Part shown: in pieces, positions 33,192 through 41,419 of the stretch | Layout of the letters: every line of letters starts with the position of its first letter | Position numbering within the stretch: position 1 is the first letter of the stretch | Assembly (NCBI GenBank): GCA_013360195.1 | Contig: JABWCQ010000014.1 | Coordinates: 35,738 to 99,737 of the forward strand | Direction: 5' to 3' | Source of the DNA: a bacterium | GTDB lineage: Bacteria > Electryoneota > RPQS01 | Length of the DNA: 64,000 nt | Notes under the pieces: generated by a model | The model's input: only the letters and a program-made list of their open reading frames with translations | Databases searched by the model: none | Told to the model about the DNA's origin: nothing | Translations under genes and position numbers: made by a program

Positions 33192-33641
33192 TCAGAGTTT
33201 GCTCAGTACTTTCTGCAGTTTCTCTTCCGCCTCCGCCGCCACGGGTTTCAGCGAATCATTTTCGATAAACAGAAACATTGCTTTCGGGTCAATGATAGAG
33301 ACCGTCGCTCCGCCGCCGTCGCGCTCCTGCACCACAACATTGCAGGGCAGCATCAGCCCGATTTGCGGCTCCGCCGCCAGCGCCCGCGAGGCAAGATGCG
33401 GATTGCACGCTCCGAGAATCACGTACTTCCGAAATTCCAAATCAATTTTCTTCTTCATCGTCGCCTTGACGTCAATCTCCGTCAGCACGCCGAATCCCTC
33501 CTCCTTCAAGAGCTCCGTCACCCGCACAATCGCGTCCTCGTAGCTCGTCTGCGGCATCTCCTTCACCCAGCCGTACTTTATTTGCGCATCCGCCGTCGTC
33601 ATCAGTAGGACTCCCATCAGAATTGAAATGATCAACTTCAT
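33192..33641 (-). CDS. Secreted DUF302 protein
   Basis: A 149-residue protein with signal peptide (MKLIISILMGVLLMTTADAQ) and a DUF302 domain: SYEDAIVRVTELLKEEGFGV, LTEIDVKATMKKK, YVILGACNPHLASRAL, GLMLPCNVVVQE. The two conserved Cys residues in the ACNPH and LPCN motifs might bind a metal or heme; this is inference. The DUF302 fold is common in bacteria and archaea and has no settled role. Confidence 0.87.
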   Translation of the reverse strand: MKLIISILMGVLLMTTADAQIKYGWVKEMPQTSYEDAIVRVTELLKEEGFGVLTEIDVKATMKKKIDLEFRKYVILGACNPHLASRALAAEPQIGLMLPCNVVVQERDGGGATVSIIDPKAMFLFIENDSLKPVAAEAEEKLQKVLSKL

Positions 33642-33676
33642 ATTATTCCTTGCGGTTCAATTGACACAATAAACAG

Positions 33677-33700
33677 GGCGCACGTCTCCGTGCGCCCCGC
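33677..33700 (-). terminator. Terminator of the superoxide dismutase gene
   Basis: Stem GGGCGCACG/CGTGCGCCC with a 4-base loop. On the minus strand it is followed by TGTTTATT. Confidence 0.7.
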
Positions 33701-33738
33701 TCTATAACTCAAACTGGTCGTTCGTCCGGGCTTCGCGT

Positions 33739-34329
33739 TTATCTGCGCGCGGCGTCATAGTTCTTTGCCACCGTCTCCCAGCAGAGATTCTTGATGAACG
33801 CGTCAATATAACCCGGTCGCGCGGCGCCGAAGTCAATGAAGTACGCGTGTTCATACACGTCCATCGCCATAATCGGTTTCAGATTCCAGCCCAGATACGA
33901 GTTTTGCGCGTCACCAATCCAATTGAGCAGACGCTTGCCGTCTTCCCACCACACCAGCCACACCCAGCCGCGCGCCGCCATGCCTGACGCCTTCAAATCG
34001 GCGATGTATTTGTCGTAGCTGCCGAAGTCCTTCTCAATCTGCTTCTTCAAATCACCTGACAGTGCTGAGCCGCCCGGTGTCAGATGAGCGAAGTAGATTT
34101 CGTGATTCTGCATTCCCGCAATCGCGAAACTCATATCCACCTTCAACCCGCGAATCTCTGAATAGACCTGGTTTGCTCCCGCGCCGTCGTGAGCCGCCAG
34201 CTTCTCCAGCACCTCATTCGTCTTGTTCACATATCCGTTGTAAAGCTTCAGATGCTCTTCACATGTCCTCTTCGAAATTCCCTCCAATTCGAAGATCTTC
34301 GTTCCGAAGTCTTTTGCTGCAAAAGCCAT
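33739..34329 (-). CDS. Iron/manganese superoxide dismutase
   Basis: A 196-residue enzyme that converts superoxide to peroxide and oxygen. Metal ligands can be placed: a first His in EEHLKLYNGYVNK, a second in MQNHEIYF, and Asp/His in AMDVYEHAYFIDFG. The sequence is somewhat divergent at the N terminus (it starts MAFAAKDFGTKIFELEG rather than the usual LPxLPY). The final signature has Tyr for the usual Trp (DVYEHAY versus DVWEHAY), and GWVWLVWW is conserved. No signal peptide, so it is cytosolic. A SD (AAGAGGA) and a promoter lie upstream. Metal preference cannot be told by eye. Confidence 0.93.
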   Translation of the reverse strand: MAFAAKDFGTKIFELEGISKRTCEEHLKLYNGYVNKTNEVLEKLAAHDGAGANQVYSEIRGLKVDMSFAIAGMQNHEIYFAHLTPGGSALSGDLKKQIEKDFGSYDKYIADLKASGMAARGWVWLVWWEDGKRLLNWIGDAQNSYLGWNLKPIMAMDVYEHAYFIDFGAARPGYIDAFIKNLCWETVAKNYDAARR

Positions 34330-34395
34330 GGTCTGTCCTCTTTATGTTAGAATTCTCTTGAAATATACAAGGTCAGTCGCACTTCGATCACCTAA

Positions 34396-34424
34396 AGTAT
34401 ATGATTTAATTGCGACTTTTTCAA
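34396..34424 (-). promoter_or_regulatory. Promoter of the superoxide dismutase gene
   Basis: The minus strand reads TTGAAA, 17 bases, TATACT. The ATG follows about 67 bases downstream. Confidence 0.6.
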
Positions 34425-34596
34425 CTTGCAGAAAGTTCGACAATTTCAAAAAAAGCAAGCACTCCTGTTTTCCCTTTTGTCATCCGAACCTCTCTGTCAT
34501 CCCCCATCCTTCTTCTTTTATGCGCTCCTTCACCGCTCGCGTCCCGCTTTCTTCTTCTGTCATCCTGAGCACGCGCCCTCGGCCAACACCCCCGCC

Positions 34597-34652
34597 CCCG
34601 CACGTCATCTCCTTTCCAGTTTCTAATCTCTCATTTCTAATTTCTAATTTCC
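34597..34652 (+). repeat. Pyrimidine-rich leader repeat (family I), orphan copy
   Basis: Iterations of TTTCTAATTTC/TCTCATTTC, like the tracts before the capsid, orf122 and etfA genes, but here the following ATG opens only a 10-codon frame. Confidence 0.5.
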
Positions 34653-34769
34653 CGCCTCCCCCCATGCCTCTCGAACTTTCCCTCTCCGGCTCGTAAGTCC
34701 AATGCCAATTCTCCCTAATCCAATACTGAACAAATGTTTATAGAAAATTGTATTTTTTACCACAAACAC

Positions 34770-34798
34770 TTGACAAACGTTCAATCCATATGTATATT
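34770..34798 (+). promoter_or_regulatory. Strong orphan promoter
   Basis: TTGACA, 17 bases, TATATT, a near-consensus promoter with the extended TTGACAAACG seen at 7952 and 63458. Downstream on the plus strand only untranslated-looking sequence and an antisense aminopeptidase gene follow. Confidence 0.65.
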
Positions 34799-34916
34799 AT
34801 GCACAGCTAACCGACCAAAGCCCGACTGACCCCCCGCTTACTAGTGGTGGGTGGCCACGACGGCCCCACGGGGAAAGAGATCACTACAACAGCAGCAGAC
34901 ACCGCCGAATCAAACG

Positions 34917-34951
34917 GCAAAAAAAAGCGGCCCCGACTTTCGTCAAGGCCG
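34917..34951 (-). terminator. Terminator of the M1 aminopeptidase gene
   Basis: The minus strand has GCGGCC ... GGCCGC with an inner GAC-GAAA-GTC hairpin, followed by eight T residues. Confidence 0.85.
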
Positions 34952-34975
34952 CCTTCAGAGTGGCTTGAAATTCCG

Positions 34976-37171
34976 CTACTCGTTCGCGCGCACAAAATAA
35001 AATTTTTGTTGCGTGCTCATCACATCCACAAAGAACGTGTCGGTCACCGTCGCAAGCGAAGTCAAATCCGAATAATCTCCCTGCGACGCGGCAAATATCT
35101 CGTAACTTCCGGCTCCAACCACGCTGTGCCACCTCAATCTGACGGAATCGCCGGCTGCAACGGCAACCGTCAAATGCTGCGGCGCATCAAGCAGCGGAGT
35201 CACCGTGAGCACAAGCTCCGTCGTGTCGGCTTGATTCGTGCTGTTCTGCACCCGCAAGTCGAGCGGAAAACTTCCCGATTGTGTCGGAGTTCCGGAGAAA
35301 ATTCCATTCGTCCCCAGCACAATTCCATTCGGCAAACTGCCGCCAATTAGACTGTATGTATATCCCGTTCCACTTCCGATCGCCACCAGCGTATCCGCAT
35401 AACCTGAACCCTCCTGACCGACGGCCAGCGAACCGTTCAGGAAAATCGGCTGCAGCGGTTCGGTCAGCACCGTTTTCAGAAACCACGTATCCGGATCGAA
35501 TGTAATCGAATTCGGTGTATAACCCATCTCGAACAAATATTTCTGGCGGTAGCGGTCGCACACAACTGTTTGTGTCACCGTCTGCGTGCCGCCGAAACGT
35601 AAATCCACTCGATTGACGAACGGCTCCGCCGGAGTCGAGTGAATCTGCCGCAGCCTGACTGCGGTCGCCAGCACACCGTCCACCGTGCCGGTTCCATAGG
35701 ACACACGATAGGTCGGACGGTTGACTTCGTATAAATAAGCGTGAATAAACGGCTCAATGTCATAACCGACGACATCGTTCATCGCGTCAATAAAATCCGT
35801 CGTCAAGGCGGATCCGCCCTCAAAGCGCGCGCGGTATTCGCGCATGCCGGCGAAAAACAGCGAGTCATTGCGAATCGCTCCGCGCAGCGTGTGCAGAATC
35901 CATCCGCCTTTGTGATACACCGTGTTACCGCTGAATAAATCCGAGGGATCATACACCGGTCCCGACGGATCGCTGACCGGCAATCCTGTATTCATGTAGT
36001 TCCTGTAGGCTGCCGGGCCGTTCAGATGTTCGTACCACAAAGCCTCGGTATAACTGGCGAAACCTTCGTTGAGCCAGATATCCGGCCAGCTTCCGAGCGT
36101 CACCATGTCTCCCCACCACTGATGTCCCAGCTCGTGCACAAGAATATAATCGTAGGAGTGTGCACCGTTGACCAGACCGCGGCCATAGGAGGTGTTGCAC
36201 TGATGCTCCATTGCTCCGCCCCATCGGAACATCGAGTGACCGTATTTCTCTTCGATGAACGGATACTCGCCGAAGAGTTCTGCCATCGCGGCAATCGCGT
36301 CGGCCATGATATTAAAGTCAACCTGCGACTGCGCGAGCTTCTCCGGATAGACAAAATATTCGAGCGGCATGCTGTCACCGTTCAGGCCGACATACCAGTC
36401 GGTGAACGATGCATAGTTGGTTGCGTTCGCGCAGATAAGATAGGTCGCAATCGGATATCTTTCAAACCAATTGAATTGCCGCGAGCCGGCTGGCACGGGC
36501 GTGATGCTTTCCAGCAATCCGTTCGACGTCGCGGTCAAGCTGTCCACCACGGTGAGGTGAATTCTGGCGCTGTCCGCTTTGTCATGCGGAGCATCCTTGC
36601 AGGGCCACCAATCGCGCGCGCCGAACGGCTCGGAGAGCGTGGCAATGGACGGCACGGAGTAGCTTCCGACGGTGCGGTTCCACCAGTCAAAGGTGGAGAT
36701 TCCGCCGCCTAAACAGGGACGTCCGCGATAGTAGATTGACAGCAGGAACTCTTCGTCAAGCGCGTAATCCCGCTCGAGCGTGACGATCATCTGCTGACCG
36801 CCGCGGGTGTAGCTCAAGACTTCGTTCATGGCTCCGCGAACGGAATCTACTGTGAGAGTGTCACAGAAGTCGAGGACGACTTCATTGAATCCCTCCAGGA
36901 GCGAGCGGCCGTGAATATCGGTTCGTCCGGTTATTTGTTGTCCGGCGAAATTGCGCAGATCTATCCACAACTCGTAATAAACGACATCATAATCCGCTTG
37001 AGTTTCATCAAGCCGCAATGCTTCACGCGAATCAAACACTTTTTGCCAGCGGGCCGCTTCGCGGGAGTGAAAGTCGGACGGGGAAGTTGGCGGAGTTTCA
37101 TCTATCTGAGCAAGTGCGGGTGAGGCAAGCCAAAGACAGAGCAGGGTCAGAATTGGAGTGAGGCGGTTCAT
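34976..37171 (-). CDS. Secreted M1-family aminopeptidase
   Basis: A 731-residue protein with signal peptide (TPILTLLCLWLASPALAQ). The zinc site HELGHQWWGD (near residue 346) with the second Glu in WLNEGFASY and the substrate motif GAMEHQ (family GAMEN) define an active M1 metallopeptidase, which removes N-terminal residues from peptides. After the catalytic region an Ig-like putative domain (GSLPNGIVLGTNGIFSGTP) and a fibronectin-like tail (VRLRWHSVVGAGSYEIFA) follow, but there is no T9SS sorting domain. The ATG at 37171 is preferred because GAGAAG lies at the right distance upstream; the ATG at 37186 has no such site. Confidence 0.92.
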   Translation of the reverse strand: MNRLTPILTLLCLWLASPALAQIDETPPTSPSDFHSREAARWQKVFDSREALRLDETQADYDVVYYELWIDLRNFAGQQITGRTDIHGRSLLEGFNEVVLDFCDTLTVDSVRGAMNEVLSYTRGGQQMIVTLERDYALDEEFLLSIYYRGRPCLGGGISTFDWWNRTVGSYSVPSIATLSEPFGARDWWPCKDAPHDKADSARIHLTVVDSLTATSNGLLESITPVPAGSRQFNWFERYPIATYLICANATNYASFTDWYVGLNGDSMPLEYFVYPEKLAQSQVDFNIMADAIAAMAELFGEYPFIEEKYGHSMFRWGGAMEHQCNTSYGRGLVNGAHSYDYILVHELGHQWWGDMVTLGSWPDIWLNEGFASYTEALWYEHLNGPAAYRNYMNTGLPVSDPSGPVYDPSDLFSGNTVYHKGGWILHTLRGAIRNDSLFFAGMREYRARFEGGSALTTDFIDAMNDVVGYDIEPFIHAYLYEVNRPTYRVSYGTGTVDGVLATAVRLRQIHSTPAEPFVNRVDLRFGGTQTVTQTVVCDRYRQKYLFEMGYTPNSITFDPDTWFLKTVLTEPLQPIFLNGSLAVGQEGSGYADTLVAIGSGTGYTYSLIGGSLPNGIVLGTNGIFSGTPTQSGSFPLDLRVQNSTNQADTTELVLTVTPLLDAPQHLTVAVAAGDSVRLRWHSVVGAGSYEIFAASQGDYSDLTSLATVTDTFFVDVMSTQQKFYFVRANE

Positions 37172-37303
37172 CGTTAGTCTTCTCATAGTGAAGCTACAAT
37201 TTACCGCGATATGTGACCGAAGGCAAGCGGATACTATTTGCTGAAAAACTTCTTCCGTATTATATTACGGAACCAGATCACATAATTCGCGGGAGATAGA
37301 CCC

Positions 37304-37696
37304 ATGGGATGTCTTGAAGGACTTGCCGAAGTTATTCTGTATGTTGAAAATATGCAGGAAATGGTGGAGTTCTATCGTGACGCGATGGGACTCAGGATTA
37401 AATACCCACCGCACTTGTCAGATTTCCGCAAGGAGGAGTGGGTGGTATTTGAGACGGGCTCTTGCAGTTTGTGCCTCCATTCGGGCGGACGGCGGCGGCT
37501 GGGAAAGGATGCTCCGTCTTTTGTTTTTCAGGTGGCGGATATGGAGATAGCCCGGGATGAGTTGACGGAGCGTGGAGTTCCGATGGGAGAGCCGCGCAAA
37601 GTTGCTCCGAATATTTGGATTTGCGAGGGTGAGGACCCGGAGGGGAACCGGTTTTCAATTGAGCATGTGACGAAAAAACAGACAGTTGTGCATTAA
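37304..37696 (+). CDS. VOC/glyoxalase-fold protein
   Basis: A 130-residue protein with two beta-alpha-beta-beta-beta modules: AEVILYVENMQEMVEFYRDA at the start and FVFQVADMEIARDELTERG in the second half, then DPEGNRFSIEH. The metal-ligand positions (Glu/His) are only partly conserved, so it could be a dioxygenase- or resistance-type member. It lies just before the arsenic genes on the same strand. Confidence 0.85.
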   Translation: MGCLEGLAEVILYVENMQEMVEFYRDAMGLRIKYPPHLSDFRKEEWVVFETGSCSLCLHSGGRRRLGKDAPSFVFQVADMEIARDELTERGVPMGEPRKVAPNIWICEGEDPEGNRFSIEHVTKKQTVVH

Positions 37697-37702
37697 TTTT
37701 CA

Positions 37703-37720
37703 GGCGGCTGGAACCAGCCG
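37703..37720. terminator. Short hairpin between the VOC and arsR genes
   Basis: GCGGCTGG-AA-CCAGCCGC, perfect 8-bp arms. It is a possible terminator although the T-tract (TTGACTTTT) is interrupted and doubles as the arsR -35. Confidence 0.5.
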
Positions 37721-37721
37721 C

Positions 37722-37756
37722 TTGACTTTTACGTTCTTAATTCGTATTTTTACGAA
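37722..37756 (+). promoter_or_regulatory. arsR promoter with overlapping operator
   Basis: TTGACT (37722), 17 bases, TATTTT (37745). The perfect inverted repeat TTCGTA-TTTT-TACGAA (37741-37756) covers the -10, so a bound ArsR-type dimer would block the polymerase. The ATG is about 28 bases further. Confidence 0.75.
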
Positions 37757-37783
37757 CAACGAATACAGAAATCGAGAGAGGCT

Positions 37784-38110
37784 ATGCAGAACGCACCAGA
37801 ATTCACGACCCACCCGCCGGACACGAGTCTGGAAGACATGGACATGGCGAAACTTGCTCGCGCACTCGGTCATCCGCATCGTGTGGCGATCATTCGGTTT
37901 TTGCTCAATAGTCCCGGCTGTATTGTGGGGGATATTGTTGAGCAATTGCCGGTCGCGCCGTCCACGGTGTCGCAGCATTTGAGGAAGTTGAAAGAAGCAG
38001 GCTGGATTCGCGGCGAGATTGACGGGCCGAAAATCTGTTATTGCATCGAGCCGCTTTCGGTGCAGAGGTTCAAGAAGATTTTCGATTTGCTGACGGAGCC
38101 GTGCTGTTAG
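37784..38110 (+). CDS. arsR: ArsR-family metalloregulator
   Basis: A 108-residue winged-helix repressor. The core LARALGHPHRVAIIRFLL, IVEQLPVAPSTVSQHLRKLKEAGWI is typical. Candidate As(III) ligands are cysteines in KICYCIEP and the terminal pair EPCC; they do not match the classical helix-3 CVC site of E. coli ArsR, so a C-terminal site is likely. It is followed by arsM and preceded by its own operator, a textbook autoregulated pair. Confidence 0.87.
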   Translation: MQNAPEFTTHPPDTSLEDMDMAKLARALGHPHRVAIIRFLLNSPGCIVGDIVEQLPVAPSTVSQHLRKLKEAGWIRGEIDGPKICYCIEPLSVQRFKKIFDLLTEPCC

Positions 38111-38195
38111 CCGGCGTGGACGCTGGACCCAATGCGCAGGCGCGATGGAGACGGGGGATTGTGGTTTACGCATTGGGTTATTGGGTCGTTTAACA

Positions 38196-38217
38196 AGATC
38201 CTTCCGGGATGACAAGG
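38196..38217. repeat. REP-like repeat, family G short copy
   Basis: AGATCCTTCCGGGATGACAA, i.e. the family ends without the loop. Confidence 0.5.
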
Positions 38218-38294
38218 TGATTTACATCTCGGTAAGCGGGGCATGTGAAGACACATGCCGCCGCGAAGCGTTGAGGTTTAAGTGGTGCTTAAAA

Positions 38295-38386
38295 CGGGCG
38301 GATTGCCATCCGCCCCTACAATAAATTGGAAAAACACAAACGGGCGGATTGCCATCCGCCCCTACAATAAATTGGAAAAACACAAA
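38295..38386 (+). repeat. Two exact tandem copies of a 46-base family B unit
   Basis: Copies at 38295-38340 and 38341-38386. Each starts with the GGGCGGATTGCCATCCGCCC palindrome and continues CTACAATAAATTGGAAAAAC. The second ends 13 bases before arsM. Confidence 0.95.
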
Positions 38387-38399
38387 CGGAGAAAATAGA

Positions 38400-39218
38400 A
38401 TGGAAACTTTGAATATTCGCGAGGTGGTGCGCGAAAAATACGGACAGGCGGCACGCGGGGAGAGCTGCTGCGGAACATCGGGGTGCTGCGGCGCAACGAA
38501 TGTGGAAGATATCGCGGCGGCCATCGGCTACTCGGATGAAGACTTGAAGAATGTTCCGGACGGTGCGAATCTCGGACTTGGCTGCGGGAATCCGCTTGAG
38601 TTTGCCGATGTGAAGCCGGGCGAGACGGTGCTCGATTTGGGCAGCGGTGCAGGGTTTGACGCATTCCTGGCTTCACGGAAAGTGGGACCGCTGGGCCGTG
38701 TGATTGGAGTGGATATGACTCCGGATATGCTCGCCAAGGCGCGCGCGAATGCGGAATCCCTTAAGACGAAGAACGTCGAGTTTCGCGAAGGCATCATTGA
38801 AGACTTGCCGCTCAAAGACAGTTCGGTTGACTTGGTGATTTCCAATTGCGTCATCAATCTTTCGACGGACAAACCGCAAGTGTTCAAGGAGATTGCGCGA
38901 GTGCTGCGGCCGGGTGGACGAATGCTTGTGTCGGACCTTGTGCTGAATCGTCCGCTGTCACCGGCTTTGAAGAACAACGTGGAGGCCTATGTCGGCTGTG
39001 TGGCGGGAGCCTCGCTGAAGGAAGAGTATTTGAAGTACGCTCACGAAGCCGGGTTGACGGATGTCGAGATCGTGAACGAGATTCGTTATGATGTCGGATT
39101 GGATTCAATCGGCGAGGAGTTGCGCAACGAAGCATTGGAGGCAGTGGCATCGGTGAAGGTGAGAGCCTACAAGCCGAAGGCCCGCGAATGCGGCTGCGCG
39201 GACGGGTGTTGTCAGTAA
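38400..39218 (+). CDS. arsM: Arsenite S-adenosylmethionine methyltransferase
   Basis: A 272-residue enzyme that methylates As(III) with SAM and glutathione, giving methylated and volatile arsenic. SAM motif DLGSGAGFD and the post-motif GVDMTPDML are clear. Three As-binding cysteines fit the family: GLGCGNP, ISNCVIN and VGCVAGA. An N-terminal ESCCGTSGCCG and a C-terminal ECGCADGCC add clustered Cys residues, common in ArsM. The ATG at 38400 is chosen since the longer frame starts in repeat sequence. It is about 290 bases from arsR, and the gap holds only repeats, so it may share the arsR promoter. Confidence 0.95.
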   Translation: METLNIREVVREKYGQAARGESCCGTSGCCGATNVEDIAAAIGYSDEDLKNVPDGANLGLGCGNPLEFADVKPGETVLDLGSGAGFDAFLASRKVGPLGRVIGVDMTPDMLAKARANAESLKTKNVEFREGIIEDLPLKDSSVDLVISNCVINLSTDKPQVFKEIARVLRPGGRMLVSDLVLNRPLSPALKNNVEAYVGCVAGASLKEEYLKYAHEAGLTDVEIVNEIRYDVGLDSIGEELRNEALEAVASVKVRAYKPKARECGCADGCCQ

Positions 39219-39292
39219 TCAGCGGTCTCCGAAGGGAGTGAGGCCGCACATTCCTCCAGAAGATTCGGGGGAGCACAGAGTCAGAATAAAGA

Positions 39293-39316
39293 AAGCCCCG
39301 CGGAGACGCGGGGCTT
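39293..39316. terminator. Bidirectional hairpin between arsM and the FG-GAP gene
   Basis: AAGCCCCGCG-GAGA-CGCGGGGCTT, 10 bp perfect. On the minus strand it is followed by TCTTTATTC. It separates convergent genes. Confidence 0.85.
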
Positions 39317-39378
39317 ACTCTTGGGGGCAAAGAGAGGGAGGTGCTCTTTGCGACCACGGGCTTGCTCAAGGCCCGTTC

Positions 39379-41106
39379 CTACTTAGTGAGGAGCATTCTG
39401 TGCACGACCGATCCGTTGGGCGTGTCCAAGCGCGCCAAGTAGAGACCGGAGGGCAAAGCGGACGCATCGAACGTCAGGGAGTGCAGACCTGCTTCGAACG
39501 CACCGCTGGCCAGAGTTGCTACCTGCTGACCAAGCAGGTTGTAGATTGACAAGTTGATGTTCGCCGCTGCGGAGAGCGTGAACTCGATATTCGTTGCCGG
39601 GTTGAACGGGTTCGGATAGTTCACAACTTCCGGTGCAATGACCGGAGTTTGAGTGAAGTCATCATTGCCGGGGTTCGGGGCCTGCGGCATATGCAGCTCC
39701 ATGTATCCGTTCAACGGAATATCCATCTGAGTCAGCGTGCTGACCATACCGTTCGGCCAGAGGATATTGACGGTCCACTCTTCGGAGTGATACCAGGACG
39801 GATTATAAATCGTCTTGACATTGAGGTCATTGCCGACGGTTCCGGCATACATGGACGTCGCCGCCCACTGCTTGCCGTAGGGGAACTCGACGGAGATGAG
39901 ACAGTTCAGCACCGGAGTCATACAGTTGTCCGGGCCGCAGAGTTTCAGTCCGACGAATTCGTTGGTATTTTCGGTGTCATTGCGGAACATACGAATGCCG
40001 TTGCGCTCGCAGGCCATGGCCACATCGAGGTCCCCGTCATTGTCATAGTCTCCCCACGCGCAGGACTGCGTATTCATATCGGGCAGCAGCAAACCGGTGG
40101 CGCGTTCGAGCGGCTGCCAGTAGGAGGTGCGATTCATCAGGAGGACGTTTCCTTCGGGGCGCACAAGGAAGATGTCCATACGGCCGTCGCCGTCGGCATC
40201 CACGGCGTGCGCGCTGGTGGCGCCCTTGGTGGATTCGCGCAGACCGTAGGTATCGGTCATGTTTTCAAAGCTGCACGGCTGTTCGTCGCTGTCGAATTGA
40301 TAGAAGAGACAGTTGTTGTCAACGGAACCGCAGGCAAAGAAGTCAAGATTGCCGTCGCGGTTAAAGTCCGCCCACGTGATTCCGGTTTGCGCGAGCTTGG
40401 TCGGGAAATTCATTGCTTGACCGTAGTCGCGGTACATCCCGCCTTCGTAAACCCAGAGGCTGGTCGAGCCGTCAATCTTGCTCATGAAGTAGTCCATGTC
40501 GCCATCCTGGTCGTAGTCAATGGGGCTGACCTGACTGACGAGCGTTTCGGTGAATGGCCCGGTTGCGCCGCGAGCCTCGACGAATTCATCCGTTGAGGGG
40601 ACGAGCAGAACGCTTTCATCCGCGAGTTCGGAGCGATTGCTTAAGAGCAGGTCGAGAGCGCCGTCGTTGTCGGCATCGCACCACGTGGCGGAGCGAATGT
40701 TGAGGACATCTTCGAGGTTCAGGTCAACGCGCTGGAAGCGGTGGTTTTCGGTTTGGCGATAAAGTTCGGCGCTTTCTTCATTATCGGTCAAGCAGAACAG
40801 GTCGAGACGGCCGTCCTGATTGAAGTCGACGAAGCGCGCGTTGCGAACATGGCTGATTGTGTTGACTTCGTATTCATCGCTCGCATTCGTCCAATCGGAG
40901 CCATTACTCAGGAAGAGTCGGCTTTCGCCGTGCGCGACGGTGCCCATGAAGAGGTCGGCGAATCCGTCGGCGTTCACGTCACCCCACGCTACGACTGAGT
41001 AGCTGCTTCCCTGAAAATCGGGGCTGGAGATGTCACTGAAGGACATCGCGTAGGCCGCGCTGCTGAGCATTGCGCATAGGGTCAGGATCATCAATCCGTG
41101 TTTCAT
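39379..41106 (-). CDS. FG-GAP/VCBS-repeat protein with T9SS sorting domain
   Basis: A 575-residue exported protein. Signal peptide MKHGLMILTLCAMLSSAAYA. About seven FG-GAP-type blades follow, each with a calcium loop of the form (D)xNxDGxxDLF (VNADGFADLF, FNQDGRLDLF, ADNDGALDLL, YDQDGDMDYF, FNRDGNLDFF, ADGDGRMDIF, YDNDGDLDVA), which build an integrin-like beta-propeller. The C-terminal type-A sorting domain (VNYPNPFNPATNIEFTLS, IYNLLGQQV, SGLYLARL) directs outer-membrane export. ATG at 41106 with GGAGG upstream. A surface-binding role is likely; the ligand is unknown. Confidence 0.92.
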   Translation of the reverse strand: MKHGLMILTLCAMLSSAAYAMSFSDISSPDFQGSSYSVVAWGDVNADGFADLFMGTVAHGESRLFLSNGSDWTNASDEYEVNTISHVRNARFVDFNQDGRLDLFCLTDNEESAELYRQTENHRFQRVDLNLEDVLNIRSATWCDADNDGALDLLLSNRSELADESVLLVPSTDEFVEARGATGPFTETLVSQVSPIDYDQDGDMDYFMSKIDGSTSLWVYEGGMYRDYGQAMNFPTKLAQTGITWADFNRDGNLDFFACGSVDNNCLFYQFDSDEQPCSFENMTDTYGLRESTKGATSAHAVDADGDGRMDIFLVRPEGNVLLMNRTSYWQPLERATGLLLPDMNTQSCAWGDYDNDGDLDVAMACERNGIRMFRNDTENTNEFVGLKLCGPDNCMTPVLNCLISVEFPYGKQWAATSMYAGTVGNDLNVKTIYNPSWYHSEEWTVNILWPNGMVSTLTQMDIPLNGYMELHMPQAPNPGNDDFTQTPVIAPEVVNYPNPFNPATNIEFTLSAAANINLSIYNLLGQQVATLASGAFEAGLHSLTFDASALPSGLYLARLDTPNGSVVHRMLLTK

Positions 41107-41419
41107 ATCTTTTTTTCCTCCGCACCTAATCGTGCATACATGTGTTTCCATCTGTCGGATATGCTTTTGGCAAGCCAGGGGCCACCTCAAAAGAGTGCAA
41201 CGGAGACAGCGAAGGTTTGGAGGAATGTGAGTTTAGATTAGCGACCCGGTGAGGGGACGTGGTGTGTTATCCACCGATAGTTGCCTGATGTTGTGTGATA
41301 GCAACCACACGGGCAATTTGCGTTTGGCGGGTTTCGAAGCAACAGCAGTTGAAGAAAACAAAACGCGGTGGTTTAAGAAAACCACCGCGCAAAAAGCTGG
41401 TTCAGGTGCCGTAATTCTG
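41107..41419. other. Intergenic gap
   Basis: It holds the ribosome site of the FG-GAP gene (GGAGG near 41116-41120) and the terminator of the methyltransferase gene. The rest shows no gene or recognised repeat; its promoter is not obvious. Confidence 0.5.
41355..41389 (-). terminator. Terminator of the membrane-associated methyltransferase gene
   Basis: 11-bp stem CGCGGTGGTTT/AAACCACCGCG. On the minus strand it is followed by TGTTTTGTTTTC. Confidence 0.88.

Larger units (their letters stand above)
34330..34975. other. 646-base gap with promoters, simple-sequence repeats and an orphan transcription start
   Basis: It holds the SOD promoter (34396-34424), degenerate REP-like GTCATCC segments (34470-34580), a TTTCTAATTTC tract (34597-34652) ending in an ATG that opens only a 10-codon frame, a strong plus-strand promoter (34770-34798) with no gene behind it, and the terminator of the aminopeptidase gene. 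No convincing protein gene was found. Confidence 0.7.

Noticed and set aside
34844..35350. 168-codon plus-strand open frame downstream of the orphan promoter
   Set aside because: Runs through the terminator of the opposite gene and then antisense to the aminopeptidase; GTG start without ribosome site. The promoter is kept as a candidate RNA start only.
38295..38386. Possible CRISPR start (two identical 46-base units)
   Set aside because: The units are directly joined with no spacer and belong to a dispersed palindromic family; no cas genes are nearby.
39649..40596. 315-codon plus-strand open frame
   Set aside because: Antisense to the FG-GAP T9SS gene; no ribosome site and no recognisable domain.
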